Source: Brachionus sp. 'Tiscar'
Lineage: Eukaryota; Rotifera; Eurotatoria; Ploima; Brachionidae
NCBI GenBank assembly: GCA_006352455.1
Contig: VANL01000102.1
Location: 1-64,000, forward strand
Reading direction: 5' to 3'
DNA: 64,000 bases
Position 1 is the first letter of the stretch, and the number at the start of each line of letters is the position of its first letter. Shown here in pieces: positions 44,354 to 56,253 of the stretch. The notes beneath the pieces are model-generated. The model saw only the letters and a list, made by a program, of their open reading frames with translations. It had not been told where the DNA came from and did no database searches. The position numbers and the translations under genes are program-made.

Positions 44354-44918
44354 TTAAAGAACATGATCTAGCGAATGACTTAGAGCAATTTTCTGCTCTA
44401 TTGCTTTATAAGCAGCCTAATTCAGCTATAGAACAACTGATATTACATTCCATAGATAGGTATTGTGAATTTCAAAAACAAAAAAAAACAAAAATTCTTT
44501 TTTTGATAAATAAAAATTTTTTTTAATTCAAAATAAAATACATTTAAAAAAATTCTGTAACTTTTTTGCCTAAAATAAAAACTTTATTTTCTTTTTTTTT
44601 ATAGTTAAAAAAAATAAATAATCAATTTAAATCTAATTGACGTTTTATTTTTTGTTTTTTTTTTACAACAGAAAAATAATTTTAGGTAAAAAAAGATGCA
44701 ACAAATTTTGTTGCACTAAGTTGAAGTATTTTTATTAATGTATTATTATATTTTATTTGGTACATTTTAATTTATCAAAATCCCATAGATATTAATCCCG
44801 TATCTTAGAAATGCATTAGTGACAAAGATTAGAACAAAAATTTATTCGCCTTTTAAGCGAAAAACCTATTGATGAAATATCAAATGCTGAATTAATGGAA
44901 AAGGCAATCTTTTTTTGA
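44354..44918 (+). CDS. Orphan exon pair, C-terminus of an unidentified small protein
   Basis: Exon A (44354-44459, after TTAATAG, before GTATTG) encodes KEHDLANDLEQFSALLLYKQ then PNSAIEQLILHSID. Exon B (44828-44918, after CAAAG) encodes LEQKFIRLLSEKPIDEISNA then ELMEKAIFF-stop. The two phases match (2+1) to give Arg at the junction. The intron of 368 nt is longer than most here. The composition looks like a helical protein and is much less AT-driven than the surroundings. I found no start exon and do not recognise the family. Confidence 0.35.
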
Positions 44919-45097
44919 TTCATAAAGAAATAGTTTTTATATTTTTTATTTTTGATTCATAACTTAAAAAAAAATGTTTAAAATAAATTTTAAATAAGAC
45001 AAATTTTTTGTAAAACAAATAGTAATTTGTGAAATATTTGAAAAATTTATTTGACTTTAAATTTGAAAATATTCTATTTAAATATAAAAAAGATAAA

Positions 45098-47299
45098 ATG
45101 AATATTTTTAGGATAAAAATTCCTCAACAAATTAGTCCAAAAAATACAAAAGCTATACTAAAACGCAAATATTCAGCTAATAAGCTTATTCTTAATAATC
45201 TGATAACAAAAAGCGATGAAGTCAAGCTGACATCAAAGCCAGTAGTGGCCTTAGAAAGTACAATAATAACCCATGGACTACCATATCCAACAAACCTTGA
45301 AATGGCTTTGGAAGTTGAAGATGTAGTTCGAACAGAAGGAGCGGTGCCTGCCACAATTGCACTATTGAACGGTAAATTTAAAATCGGGCTTGATAAAACC
45401 GAAATAGAGAAAATTGCCAAAGATCATCAAAAAGCAATAAAGATTTCAAGACGCGATTTACCTTACATTTTTTCGAAAGATTCCTCTTTAATTGGTGGTA
45501 CAACGGTTTCAGCAACTTGTATAGCAGCGCATGCGGCTGGAATTGAAATTTTTTGTACTGGAGGAATTGGAGGAGTGCATCGTGACTATGCTGAGTCTAT
45601 GGATGTCTCAGCTGACCTTCAGGAATTAGCAAGAACACCAGTAACAGTTGTTTCATCAGGTGTCAAGTCAATTTTAGACATAGGTAAAACTTTAGAATAT
45701 CTAGAAACAATGGGTGTTTGTGTAGCTACATTTAATCACAATGGTTCCAAAGAATTTCCCTCATTCTTTACAACTAAAAGTGGTTTTTCTGCTCCTTACA
45801 ATTGTTCAAATACATATGAGGCAGCTTGTCTAATTGAATCTAATCAAAAAATTGGTTTCAATTCAGGTCTTTTGATTGCTGTTCCCATACCTTGCGAATA
45901 TGCTGCCGACAGTGACTCAATAAACACTGCCATTAACGATGCCTTAAAAGAAGCAGCAGTTTTGGAAATAACTGGAAAAAAAGTTACTCCTTTTTTATTA
46001 GAAAAAATAAACAAAAAAACTAAAGGAGAATCCTTGAAGTCTAATTTAGCTCTGATTAAAAATAATGCAAAAGTTAGCGCTCAGATAGCTCTTGAATTGC
46101 ATCGTTTAAGATCTCAAAAGTCTTTTTTGGTCAATGATAGCATTAAAAGCAATCAAGTGAGTGTTATTGGCGGGATAAATTTGGACCTAAGTTTTAAGTT
46201 GATTGATGAATCAACTCTAAATATTCATGGAGTGACTCAGCCAGTCATTTTTAATCAAGTTTTGGGAGGTGTTGGTCGAAACATGGCCGAAGCACTTAAA
46301 AAAATGGGTGTGAAAAATTTTCTTGTCTCTTCAGTCGGTAGTGATCTAATTGGGCGTTTTGTCTATGAAGAGCTAAATCGTATCGGAATTGAAACTGATA
46401 GAGTGAAAATAATAGATAATAAAAAAGTATCAACTGGATCATATTGTGCTGTTTTTGGAATGAATGGTGATTTGAAATTAGCTCTTGGTTCGATGAAAGC
46501 TCATGATTCTATTGATCCATTATTTGTTCAAAAACACTTAGATTCAATAAGAAATTCTGAGTTATGTGTAATTGATGCGGATATACCCAATGAAAGTATA
46601 AAAATTATATGTGATTTTTGTCACCAAGAAAATATTCCTGTTTGGTTTAATCCAACTGATATAAGAAAATGTACTAAAGTTTTTGATTCTAAATGTTTAG
46701 ATAAGCTTACTTTTATGTCACCTAATTATAAAGAACTATTAACAATATTCAATCAAACTTTGAATGGTGATCAAGCAGAAAACAAGCTTTTAAGAATGAT
46801 TTCACACAAATACTCATTTATGCTTGAAAATAACGAGGAAATTATCGAAGAAAATGATCTAAAAGAAATTTTAAAATACATGCTTAAGCATGTGCCTTTT
46901 ATTTTTTTGACTAGAGGCACAGAAGACCTGGTAGTAGCAAGCTCAGTTAAATTGTTTTTAGATAAGACAAACCAGCTGCCATCAAGAAAGGACTTAAGTG
47001 ATTTTAGGAAAAAAGACTGGGACCCACACATGTATTTGTTTCCTATAGTTGAGCTTAAAAGAGATGATGTATTTGTGAATGTAAGTGGAGCTGGTGATAG
47101 CAATTCTTCGGGTATTATTGCAGGAATTTTCAAAAATTATAATTTGGCTTGTACTATTTATAATGGTCTTTTGTGTGCTAAGTACGCTCTTTTAACAAAT
47201 ATGAATGTATCTGAAGAAATATCAAAAATTGATTTAATTAAAGTCCAAAATCTAGTTGAGAAATACATCAATCAAGTTAAAACAGCTCAATTAAAATAA
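45098..47299 (+). CDS. Bifunctional pseudouridine-5'-phosphate glycosidase / pseudouridine kinase
   Basis: A single-exon gene of 733 aa. Residues about 50-350 are a PsuG/IndA-type glycosidase that splits pseudouridine 5'-phosphate into uracil and ribose 5-phosphate. Seen: ALESTIITHGLPYPTN, KISRRDLPY, GGIGGVHRDYAESMDVSADL and SSGVKSILDIG, which carry the Glu, Lys, Asp and Lys equivalent to the E. coli PsuG active site. Residues about 370-730 are a PfkB-family kinase that phosphorylates pseudouridine (VIGGINLDLSF, GGVGRNMAEALKKMGV, FNPTDIRKC, NVSGAGDSNSSGIIAG with the catalytic Asp). The two steps are fused, as in fungal and some animal enzymes. The first ~45 residues are basic and hydroxylated, suggesting a mitochondrial targeting sequence. 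The ATG at 45098 is preferred over an upstream GTG in frame. Confidence 0.94.
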   Translation: MNIFRIKIPQQISPKNTKAILKRKYSANKLILNNLITKSDEVKLTSKPVVALESTIITHGLPYPTNLEMALEVEDVVRTEGAVPATIALLNGKFKIGLDKTEIEKIAKDHQKAIKISRRDLPYIFSKDSSLIGGTTVSATCIAAHAAGIEIFCTGGIGGVHRDYAESMDVSADLQELARTPVTVVSSGVKSILDIGKTLEYLETMGVCVATFNHNGSKEFPSFFTTKSGFSAPYNCSNTYEAACLIESNQKIGFNSGLLIAVPIPCEYAADSDSINTAINDALKEAAVLEITGKKVTPFLLEKINKKTKGESLKSNLALIKNNAKVSAQIALELHRLRSQKSFLVNDSIKSNQVSVIGGINLDLSFKLIDESTLNIHGVTQPVIFNQVLGGVGRNMAEALKKMGVKNFLVSSVGSDLIGRFVYEELNRIGIETDRVKIIDNKKVSTGSYCAVFGMNGDLKLALGSMKAHDSIDPLFVQKHLDSIRNSELCVIDADIPNESIKIICDFCHQENIPVWFNPTDIRKCTKVFDSKCLDKLTFMSPNYKELLTIFNQTLNGDQAENKLLRMISHKYSFMLENNEEIIEENDLKEILKYMLKHVPFIFLTRGTEDLVVASSVKLFLDKTNQLPSRKDLSDFRKKDWDPHMYLFPIVELKRDDVFVNVSGAGDSNSSGIIAGIFKNYNLACTIYNGLLCAKYALLTNMNVSEEISKIDLIKVQNLVEKYINQVKTAQLK

Positions 47300-48420
47300 A
47301 TTTTTTCGTTGTATAATAAATTTATTCAAATTAAAAATTTTTTTTTAAAGCCATCCAAATGATATTAGTAAAGTAAAATCTTGATAAAATATAATTTAAA
47401 TAATTCTAACAGTTCATTCTTTTCATCATTCAGTCATCGAAGGACTGCAATTTTTGGGGCTCTTCGTTAAATTTTTCAAATAAAATCAAATTTTTTGAAT
47501 AAAATTTTTATCATCAATCTTTTATTGAAAAGAAAGTACTATAATGTACTATCATGCTCAATGTATTGTCTCTGCAAAGAATTCGATTATTCTCTTAAAT
47601 TTTTGAGCTAAGAGCTTAAAAAATCTCTACATACAACTTCAACTTTGTCCCTATATCAGAAAGTAACGAATGCAATAGAAAAAATATAATCATTAAGGTT
47701 TGGGAAAAATTTGAGCTAAAAGAAGTTTGGATTTTTTTGGAGATGTATTGTAGAGTTTTGCAGAATCATTATATTGGTGATACAAAGGATGTACCTGGAG
47801 TTTCAATTTACAGAACATGTTTTGCAACTTCAGCTTTGGTATTTTTAATATTTTGTTTTTGTTTTTTGTACCAAATTTGACAATGCCATTTTCTAGCACT
47901 TTAATTTTCAAAGTCTATTCACAGTACAATCACCTGAAGCAAGTTAAAATTAAAAAAAATTTTTAGGTTAAATTATTTTTATTATTTCATTTTTTGTTGA
48001 TAAAATCTCTTAATTTTAACAGTAAAAATAAGATTTTCAAATTTTTTTATTAGAAAATTCTCTAAATTTTTTAAAATATTTGAATCTTAAAAGTAAGTTT
48101 TCAGAATAATTTCTTAATATAATCATAAAATCAAATAAATATATAGTTAAATTTCAATCAGGTGAACACTTAATTTTAAAATGTTTTGTTAATAAATAGT
48201 TTTATTTATAAAATATTTTATATATTTAATTTTATGAACAGACTTTGTTTGTTTAACTTATTTTTCAGTAAAAAAATAATTTTAGATCTAACCTATATTT
48301 TAGTATCGATTTTTGATTTCATAAAATGAGCTAATCATTATCTGTAATTTTATTTGATTAAAAAAAAACAATCGGAAACAAAAATTTCAAAAAATGTAAA
48401 AAAAAGTTTAAACCATTCAA
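47300..48420. other. Intergenic between convergent genes
   Basis: 1.1 kb between convergently transcribed genes. A 72-codon minus-strand ORF at 47693-47911 lies in a slightly GC-richer block (47400-47940) that looks like old transposon sequence. I cannot identify it. Confidence 0.35.
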
Positions 48421-49539
48421 TTAATTAATTGAACCTGTAGAATAGTAAGCTAGACCCTCACGACTTAATTCATTAGTTATTTTAGTTAGATCGTTAACAA
48501 ATTCTTGAACCTTAGAAAAAATTAATTTTGATAAATTGAAAAAATAAAAACTAATACTTTTTTTAATTGATGATCTGTATCTACATCGACATATTTTTCA
48601 CTGTTTTTTCCATGATGAGCCATTACTAATTGGTACAAATTGCGAATAGCCCTTTTTAAAAAAATAATTCAAAATTTTTTTTGATAGAGTAGTAAACTTA
48701 CATTCTAGTTTCGCCAATAAGTAAAGTTTTTCCAGCTGCTGTTGTCTGAATGTGATTCCATTCATTTTCTGCCTTATGTGACTCATTTTGACAGCGATCA
48801 AGTTTTGTTTGCAATTCAGCCAATTCATTGTTCATTGTCAAAATTTCGTAATTTTTCCTCTATTTAAATTAACTTACTGTTCGTAAAAATAAACCCATTT
48901 AAAATACCTCTAGGTAAGTGTTTAATTCTTTTCTACTATCATTTATTCTTTCTTGGTTTTCTTTCTCTATTTCTAGAAGATCTTTGTAATTAGTAGTCAA
49001 TGTTTCATATCGATCAATGACTTCTCTAATTTCTTGAAATTCATCAAGCGCTTCTACACTCTGGATAAAAAATAATTTTAAATTTTTTAAAAAATTACTT
49101 TTCAATTACTTGTTCTAAATATCGATTAAATTTTGAATTCTTTTGAACTTTGCGCTGTAATTTTTCTTTTAAAATCGTAAGGCTTTCTATTTCACTTTGA
49201 AGACGTTCGATTTCTTTTTGCTTTGCCTTTTGTAAGTCTCTTTCATCCTCGGCTTTTTTAACTGCTCTGGACAACTTTGCGTCGTTCTCTTTCAAAAATT
49301 TGTCAAACTTAATAACAGACTCTTTGAGTTGCATTTCTTTTTTTTCAAGTTCGATTCTTCTTTGGGCTAAACTTTCCATTTTCATTTGAAATTCCTTAGA
49401 ATTATTTAAAACGACGAATTTTTAGAAAATAAATTACTTCTTTCTCTGCTGCCAGAGCTGTTTCAACTTCACCCATTTCGCGTCTCTTTTCCAAGAGCTT
49501 TGTGGCCGGCGTCAAATGGTCCTCTTCTTTTTCTGGCAT
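48421..49539 (-). CDS. CCDC42/CFAP73-like axonemal coiled-coil protein
   Basis: Exons 49539-49438, 49394-49099, 49058-48908, 48859-48702, 48651-48558 and 48510-48421 join in phase to 296 aa (human CCDC42 is 316). Almost the whole protein is charged coiled coil. It shares a family pattern: LLEKRREMGEVETALAAEKE, FDKFLKENDAKLSRAVKKAE, KFNRYLEQVIEN, FQEIREVIDRYETL, then NNELAELQTKLDRCQNESHK, WNHIQTTAAGKTLLIGETRM and AIRNLYQLV. CCDC42 and its relatives (Chlamydomonas MIA2, CFAP73) work at the axoneme or manchette in ciliated cells and sperm. It lies 350 bp downstream of WDR11 on the same strand. Confidence 0.9.
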
Positions 49540-49885
49540 TTTACTTAAGTAAAAATGTTTCAACATAATTTAATTCATTCAGATTTATCTTTTTTATTAC
49601 ACCAAGAGTTTATTTTCAAACAGTGTCCGGAAGTAGTCCTTTATGTCCATTTTATACAGTCTTACCGCCAACGAAAACTTATTCTATCAAATCTCAACAA
49701 AGAAATAATATTATAATTTTAAATTATTGTTTTCTTTAGCGATTATTATTAACTAACGGTGTAACTATGACGATATACCTTCATATAAAATTCAAGATTT
49801 AGCCTTAATATTTTTCAAAATGATTTAAACCAAAAAGCTTATTTTAAAAGATATATTTTATAAGAGCTTAAAAAGTCTAAAAAGT
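49540..49885. other. Spacer between WDR11 and CCDC42-like gene
   Basis: 346 bp holding both the WDR11 3' flank and the CCDC42-like promoter. GTAACTATGACGAT near 49755-49768 is a weak X-box-like match. Nothing else seen. Confidence 0.3.
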
Positions 49886-52800
49886 CTAAAAATTTAAAAG
49901 TTTTTTGAATTCTAAAAAGTTGTTGACAATTTTTTTGGCAATTGTTTGATGAAGGCTATTTTCGATATGCTCAATTTGATTAGACATTTGTTCTGCAAAA
50001 TTTTTTTCTTTTTCCAATTGAAAATTTTCACCAATTTCGATTTTTTTATTGCAAATTAGATAATGAAAAAATAGAAATGTTAGCTGAATATAGTTGGTGT
50101 CTGTAAGAATATCCAATACTTTCCAATAAGCTTTGCAGCTGAGAAGCAAAAATATAGCCGACTCCTAAGAAATAATAAGTATGGAAATCAACTTCTAAAA
50201 GATAAAGTACCTTTCGATTAATTGTATTAGAAATCAAATATTCACTCCATCTTTTTAAAATTTCTTGCTGCTCATTCTCGTTTAGGCGCATTCTTGCTAA
50301 CCAAGCTGCCTTTTCCCATTCATTGTTATCTTGAAGGTATCGACAAGCATCAAAAACCAAGCCAATTAAGCACAAAAGTTCAACGCCATCTGAAACGTTA
50401 ATTTATTTAAATTTAATTAAATACTTTTACTTACGATTTAATTAACTTTTTTTTTGTTTATGATTTAATAATCAGAATTTCAATATTAAAGAAATTTTGT
50501 AATCTGTTTTTAGGACTAATTAAGTAATTAATTAATTTAATTATTGATTAAAATCTATTGAATTTTGTTAGTTTAAAACTTAGAAAAATTTTTAAATAAT
50601 GGTATTAGAAATTAGAAAGTTAGAAATTTAGAAATCACCAAGTTTGAATTGAATGTTTTGTTTTTTTACTAGGGCACTATATCATAATATAGACTGTCTA
50701 TATAGACACACATTATATAGACGTAGACTTCAATATCGAATTAATAATGTAGACTACCTTTTCTATTTAGAAACATGGGGAATTTTTTTAAAGTTTTATT
50801 TTGATTCAAGTTTTTAAGTAATAAAAAAATATAAAAATATGATCAAAATTTTATATTTAAAAATAATTAAAATAATATTAGCTCCATTCACTCGGACTCA
50901 ATTTTATATCAAAATTTGTTTAATATTAGCTAGAAAAACTCTTCATTTTTGCCGTATAACAGACTTTTTTTCACTTTTACCACACTCGTTTTCAAGAGAT
51001 TATCTTTAAAAATTTCTTTAGTTTTTCAAGAGTATTTTTCACCATTCTTAACTTGATCTAAATGAACCTCAGTCGAGTGTTGCTCTTTTTTAAAATTTAA
51101 AATTATCTTATTTACTGTTGGGTGACTTCTTATTGAGAGAACAAATGAATAATGCCATGCTTCTAAGTTATTATTTGTTCCATATTTCAGGTTTAAAAGT
51201 AGCAGCATAATGTATATAGAATGTGTTCTACATTTTTTTTATTCTATGTTCTTTGTCTTTTTATTCTGCATAATTTATGAGTCTTTATAAATTTGTCTTT
51301 ATTTTTTTAGTCTATGTCTATATAAAAAAGCTAGTCTATATTTTGATATACACCCGCTTTTCTATATCAAATTTTCATATCAAAAGTTTGTTTTCACATC
51401 CGACGATTATAACGGCCAACACCATTTTTGGCGGTCTAGTGACCGCCACTCAAGGTACTCAACACTGAAATTTATGAAAAAAAACTTAAATTAATACATT
51501 GTATTAATAAAAATTTATTTGATACCAGATTTGTTTATTAGTCACATTTTTAAGTCTAAGACACAAAAAATTATGTCAAAGTTATGAATTAAATTTTTTC
51601 TAATTTTAAAGTCAAAGAATAAAAGCCAATTTTTCAGCATAGAAAAGTAAATTTAATTAAATAATTGAAATTTTGAGGCAAGATTTTACTACTGTACTTT
51701 TTGACCAAGGCCCCTCAAAGCCGAAATATCTCTTTTTCAAATCATACTTGTATATAATTCACAGTTTTAAGTCTAAGTCACAAAAAATTAAGTCAAAATT
51801 ATAAAAAAGACTTGACTAAAAACTTGTGACTTAAAAAGAAGTATGTTTGATACCTTCTTTTTTGTATTTTCTTTAAATCTTTATTTTTGCATCAGCAGAA
51901 AATTGAACATATATATAAATAAATATATCTAAGATTTTAAAAGTAAAATCTTGGATTTGAGTTTTTGGATCGCAAAGATAGTTAATGTAAATTAGGCTTT
52001 AAAAATTAGTAGTTTAAATTGATGATTAGTAGTTTAAACTTTAAATCATCTTTAGAGAATTAATTTTTTACTAGAAATTATGAAGAATGGTTTAGGGATT
52101 GATTACGAAGTATCAAAATGAATTCTACTAGTTGAAATTTTTAGGGAAAAAAAACTAAAAAGTTCGAAAATTTTCACCTCTGAACAATTCCTCATATTAC
52201 TTAAAAATGTGCGGAAAAAAGTTCAACTAAATTTTGAATTGAATTTTTACCATTTATCATTCCGTTTGCTATCAGATTTGTAGCTACAAGTTTAATAGAT
52301 GTTTTAGCATTTGAGTTCTCGTCTGAATTTTTTACACTAGCCATCAAACATGCTCTTTATTTAAAGAGAAAAATTTAAAAAATTTAAAATTTAATTTTCA
52401 AAGCCACTTGATCAAATTGTTTGTATAATTTTCATCTACGGGATCAGAATCCATTGAAAGATTAAATGCTGAATCTAATTGATTAGCTAAAATAAAATCT
52501 CTCAAAACAAAATTAAGTTGTTTATTTTCTATTTTTTCTCGGTATAAATTAAGCATATCAATTTCTTTAGAGAAGAATTCAGATGAATCAATCACGAAAG
52601 AATTGTATCCAAGAATTTTTCTAAATTTTCTTTTATCTGAGGCTATATTATTATCTGTTAAGTAGCAAACTAGAGTCCAAAACTTGGTCTCAAATCCATT
52701 CATATTAATTAGTGCACTCGTATAGGCAAATTGATCAATTAAACTTTGATTCGAATTTTTAAATTTTTCACTCAGTATTTTAATTAATTCAGATGAAATA

Positions 52801-55800
52801 AATTCTTGACTCATGTTGTCCAATTTATTTTGGTATAAACGATCAAATATTAAAGTCTTTAATTTGAACAAATTTGTTTCTTTTTGGTCTAAATCGAACA
52901 AATTTGGCGCCATCAATTGGCCATAGTCAAAATTTATGTTAAAGTTAACATCATACACTTTAACTGAAAAATCACCAAATTGAATAAATAGCCTGTCTGA
53001 TGAACACCAATTTGAGTTTAAAATTTTAATCTTTAATCGAAATTCACTAAATAAATCTAAATTATTTATGTGATAAATCTGAATTGTGTCTGTATATTGT
53101 ACCAATAAAAGCATATTATCTTTTCCAGGCGCAAATTTAATTTTTTTAATTTCACTTCCACGTTGATTGCAGATAGATCTCAAATTACGTGTTATGAAAT
53201 TCCAACGGCTCAAATTTCCATCTGAATCACCAAAAACTATAAAGTCATTTTTTAAATCAATTGATGTTACATTCATCAATTCACCATCTTCTGGCAACAC
53301 AATTGAACCATTTTTGATATAATTAGATTCTACACAAAAACTGTACATAAGCCCAGAGTCATCTATACAAATAAGATTTTCTTTCTGCTCTAATTTTGAT
53401 TGATTTTCATGTTTCTCATTATCAGAACTTTGTGTTTTTGTTATATCTGATGATTCAACACTTGTCTTAAGTTCTACTTTCTTATTAAAATCATTTGGAC
53501 ACCATTCCTTTAAATGGTTTGAAAAAATGTTTTCTTTTTTTTTTATTTTAAGCTTTGTGAAATTTTATTGTTAAAATTTATTAAATTTATAGAATCTGAA
53601 ATTTGTTCAAAAAAACCAAATTTCACAAAACCCTGATTAAATATTACCAAAATAGAAATTGCGGGAGATTTTCTTGAAATTTTTTTTATCAACGAAAAAC
53701 TCTTCAAATCCCATATTTCAAACGGATGTGCTTTGAATAAAATTACCATATATTGTCTTTAAAAAAACATTTAATTAGAAATTTAACTTTTTTTTTTTGT
53801 CGTTCTTCTGTGTTTTTCAGCTTTAAATTTTTTTAAATAAAATTTTATACTCTAACACTCAAAAACCAGACGGTTTTTTCTGTTCTTTATGCTACATCTT
53901 CTTTTTGTTTTTACTTAAATAAATTTTGATCATTATTGAAATTTTTTTCAATCAAAATTCTAAAATCAATAAATAATAAAATAATTTTATTTTTGTTGCA
54001 AAAAATGCTTATTTTCATAGAATAAAAACAATTGGAAAAGTAACACAAAGAGTCGAAAAAACCCCTCCGGTTATTAAGTGTTAAATTTTTTTTAATTTTA
54101 TTTTATGTTTAAAATTACAGATGGCCTTAGCTCACTTAAGAGGCCTTTTTGAACAAAAAATTAAAAGAAAAAAAAATTAAAAAAGGTCTAAACAATATGA
54201 TTATAAAAAAAGCTTTCTAATTAATATATAAACATAGCAAAACTACGTCTTAAAACTGTTTTTTTTCCAAACTATTAATATTTTTACAAATTTTTAAAAT
54301 CAAAAGATGCTTTTTTTACTTAAGAGAAATGAAAAAAATGATAAAAATTTTTATATTTTCCAAATAAAATACCGTATACCCTTGCATACTCTTTAGTAAA
54401 AACTAATTAATTTAATATTCAAAAAATTCTGCTTACTTAAGATTTGATATTTTAATAGATACAATTGGAGTCTCTTCTATCTGATTTTTTCGGATCAGTG
54501 CTGATTCATTCGTTCTTAAATCGACATAAAAAACATCATTTTTTACCAAAACTTGTTGTTTATTTTGATTGTTATTCAATGATTCAATTACACTAGATAG
54601 CACATTCGAGTTATAAGACCATGTAATCAATGAATGCAAATTAATCCACTCTATGCCCATTATTGGATTCGTCGCCAATGCCATTTTGCGATCTATCTTG
54701 TTTGAATTTAAATTAAATATTGATAAGTATCCCCCTATGTCACCAATCGCCATCAATGGGTTCCAAGTTTGAAAATTTTTTCTCGTCAAACGAGGTCCCA
54801 TCTTAACAACAAAAGAATTAGATGCAATCGAGTCCATCATGGATACAAGCATTAGCTTTAATTTTTTTCTACTTTGCAAAATCTCGAACAAAAATATGTG
54901 ATCTTCATTTGTTACTTTATCTTTTTTACCAAATAGCTCATATTTTAGCAAGCGTCCATCACTCAAAAGAACACAGCAAAATTTTTCAGTATTGGGACAA
55001 ACAGAAATGCCAAAAACATTGCTATTTTTAGGTAAGCGTTTTTGCTCAGTGTATGCAACGAGTTCGTACTGATGAATGTTGTCAGTAAACCGGCCATGTA
55101 CTGAAAGCGAACCATTTTCATGCAGGGCATAAAAAACATCTGCTTGTTGACAAGTATAAATTTGCTGGAATGGACTAAAAATCTTGTCAGTTTGCACCAC
55201 GCTTATAGTTTGATAAATAGATAGATCAAAGACAAAAATTTCACGTGGATATACCAAAAAAAGAATATTTTTGACATAGGGATGAAATTCTATTTGAAAG
55301 CACTCTTTCAAAAGTGATTTTTGCTGAATTGACTGGCTCGGACTAGGCTTTGAGTCGACTGACTTTTTCCAATAATTTGAAAATAAATTAATTGATGAAC
55401 GGCGTGGTGAATCGCCACTTGATTCGGCTTGTAATGCAGATGCATCATTTGAAGCCAAATAAAATTTACGCTGCCATTTTTCCACCAAATTCGAGTCGCC
55501 AATTGACTCGAGTTTTAAAAAATTAATAAAGTTAGATCCCAAAACTTTAAATTAAATTATTTATCTAAAAAAAAGGTAATTCTTTAAAATCAATATTACA
55601 TGCTATTTTTAAAAAGTCATGTTGATCAATAGTAAAGCCTTGTAATTTTAGATCATTTATATTTTTTTGCCAAATTCTACTAGCACTCTCTGTGTTCCAA
55701 ATTATTAGTTTTGAATTAGAATAAAGAGATAAAAGTGTGTTCGAGTTATTATTTTTGTTGATTGTTTGAGCATTGGATAGCCATTTCATTTCAATCACTC

Positions 55801-56253
55801 TATTGTTTGGATTCGATTGATTGTTTTCATCTGAATATAGCTCAGTGACTATTCTCGATTCATTTATATCCCAAATTGAAATAATGTCGTCCGAAGCTGA
55901 AGCAAGATGAGGATATAAATTTTTGTTACTATTCAAGTTTGTCACAGACCATTTTAACTTAGAAATTGGGCTTTTGGTTAGATTTTGGGGACTTAGTGTT
56001 TTTAATATCTTGTAAATAAATGAAGTTAAAAAATTTTTGTGCCAATATATAAAGTTTACTTTTAAGCTAGTCGCATCAAAAATGTGAATATTGTTCAAAT
56101 AAGCTATAGCAATACAACCCAAATGGTTCCTTAAATTTATTTTAAAATAAAATTTCAATTTTTAAAATATAATTATGATTTTTTATACCAATCAATTGAG
56201 TTCTTATTTAAAACATCCAAATTGTTTTGGAGAATTTGAGTGTTTATTTCCAT
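49886..56253 (-). CDS. WDR11: WDR11, WD-repeat trafficking protein
   Basis: Eight exons: 56253-56189, 56129-55600, 55544-54437, 53756-53627, 53552-52408, 52354-52251, 50389-50211, 50164-49886. They join in phase to 1179 aa (human 1224). WDR11 forms a complex with FAM91A1 for endosome-to-Golgi vesicle tethering and has been linked to cilia and Hedgehog signalling. Seen: N-terminal WD repeats (HLASASDDIISIWDINESRI, SKLIIWNTESASRIWQK), the family signature LFLVYPREIFVFDLSIYQT, HENGSLSVHGRF, LMAIGDIGGYLSIF, then VFGDSDGNLSRWNF and IKKIKFAPGKDNMLL. The helical C-terminus has KACLMASV, TSIKLVATNLIANGMIN, then DACRYLQDNNEWEKAAWLARMRLN. Exon 5 ends at a GTGGCT donor. Intron 6 is 1.86 kb and carries a transposon relic. 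Confidence 0.94.
50670..51358 (-). mobile_element. MULE-like transposon relic in WDR11 intron 6
   Basis: Inverted ends: 50678-50695 (TATATCATAATATAGACT) and the reverse complement of 51333-51350 (TATATCAAAATATAGACT) differ at one of 18 bases, and each is followed inward by a second AGAC.TAGACT block. Between them, the minus-strand frame 51208-51026 reads NNLEAWHYSFVLSIRSHPTV then ILNFKKEQHSTEVHLDQVKN. This fits the NNxxExWHxxF...HPxIxxFIxxLKKEQ segment found at the C-terminus of rotifer- and insect-type MULE transposases. The catalytic part is deleted. Confidence 0.6.
51430..51447. repeat. GC-rich perfect hairpin
   Basis: GGCGGTC-TAGT-GACCGCC, a 7-bp perfect stem with a 4-base loop in otherwise AT-rich intronic DNA, 80 bp beyond the MULE-like relic. 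Confidence 0.5.
51541..51842. repeat. AAGTC-rich dispersed repeat, two units
   Basis: GTCACATTTTTAAGTCTAAG then ACACAAAAAATTATGTCAAA (51541 on) and CACAGTTTTAAGTCTAAGTC then ACAAAAAATTAAGTCAAA (51760 on) are two direct copies about 220 bp apart. The second unit is followed by the inverted CTTGTGACTTAAAAAG, giving a foldback. The same unit appears inverted at 57629-57826. Confidence 0.6.

Noticed and set aside
45124..45420. Minus-strand 98-codon ORF opposite the PsuG part
   Set aside because: It is a shadow of the strongly conserved + strand glycosidase frame and has no family features.
46771..47133. Minus-strand 120-codon ORF opposite the PfkB part
   Set aside because: Antisense shadow of the kinase domain; the hydrophobic composition comes from the reverse complement of A-rich codons.
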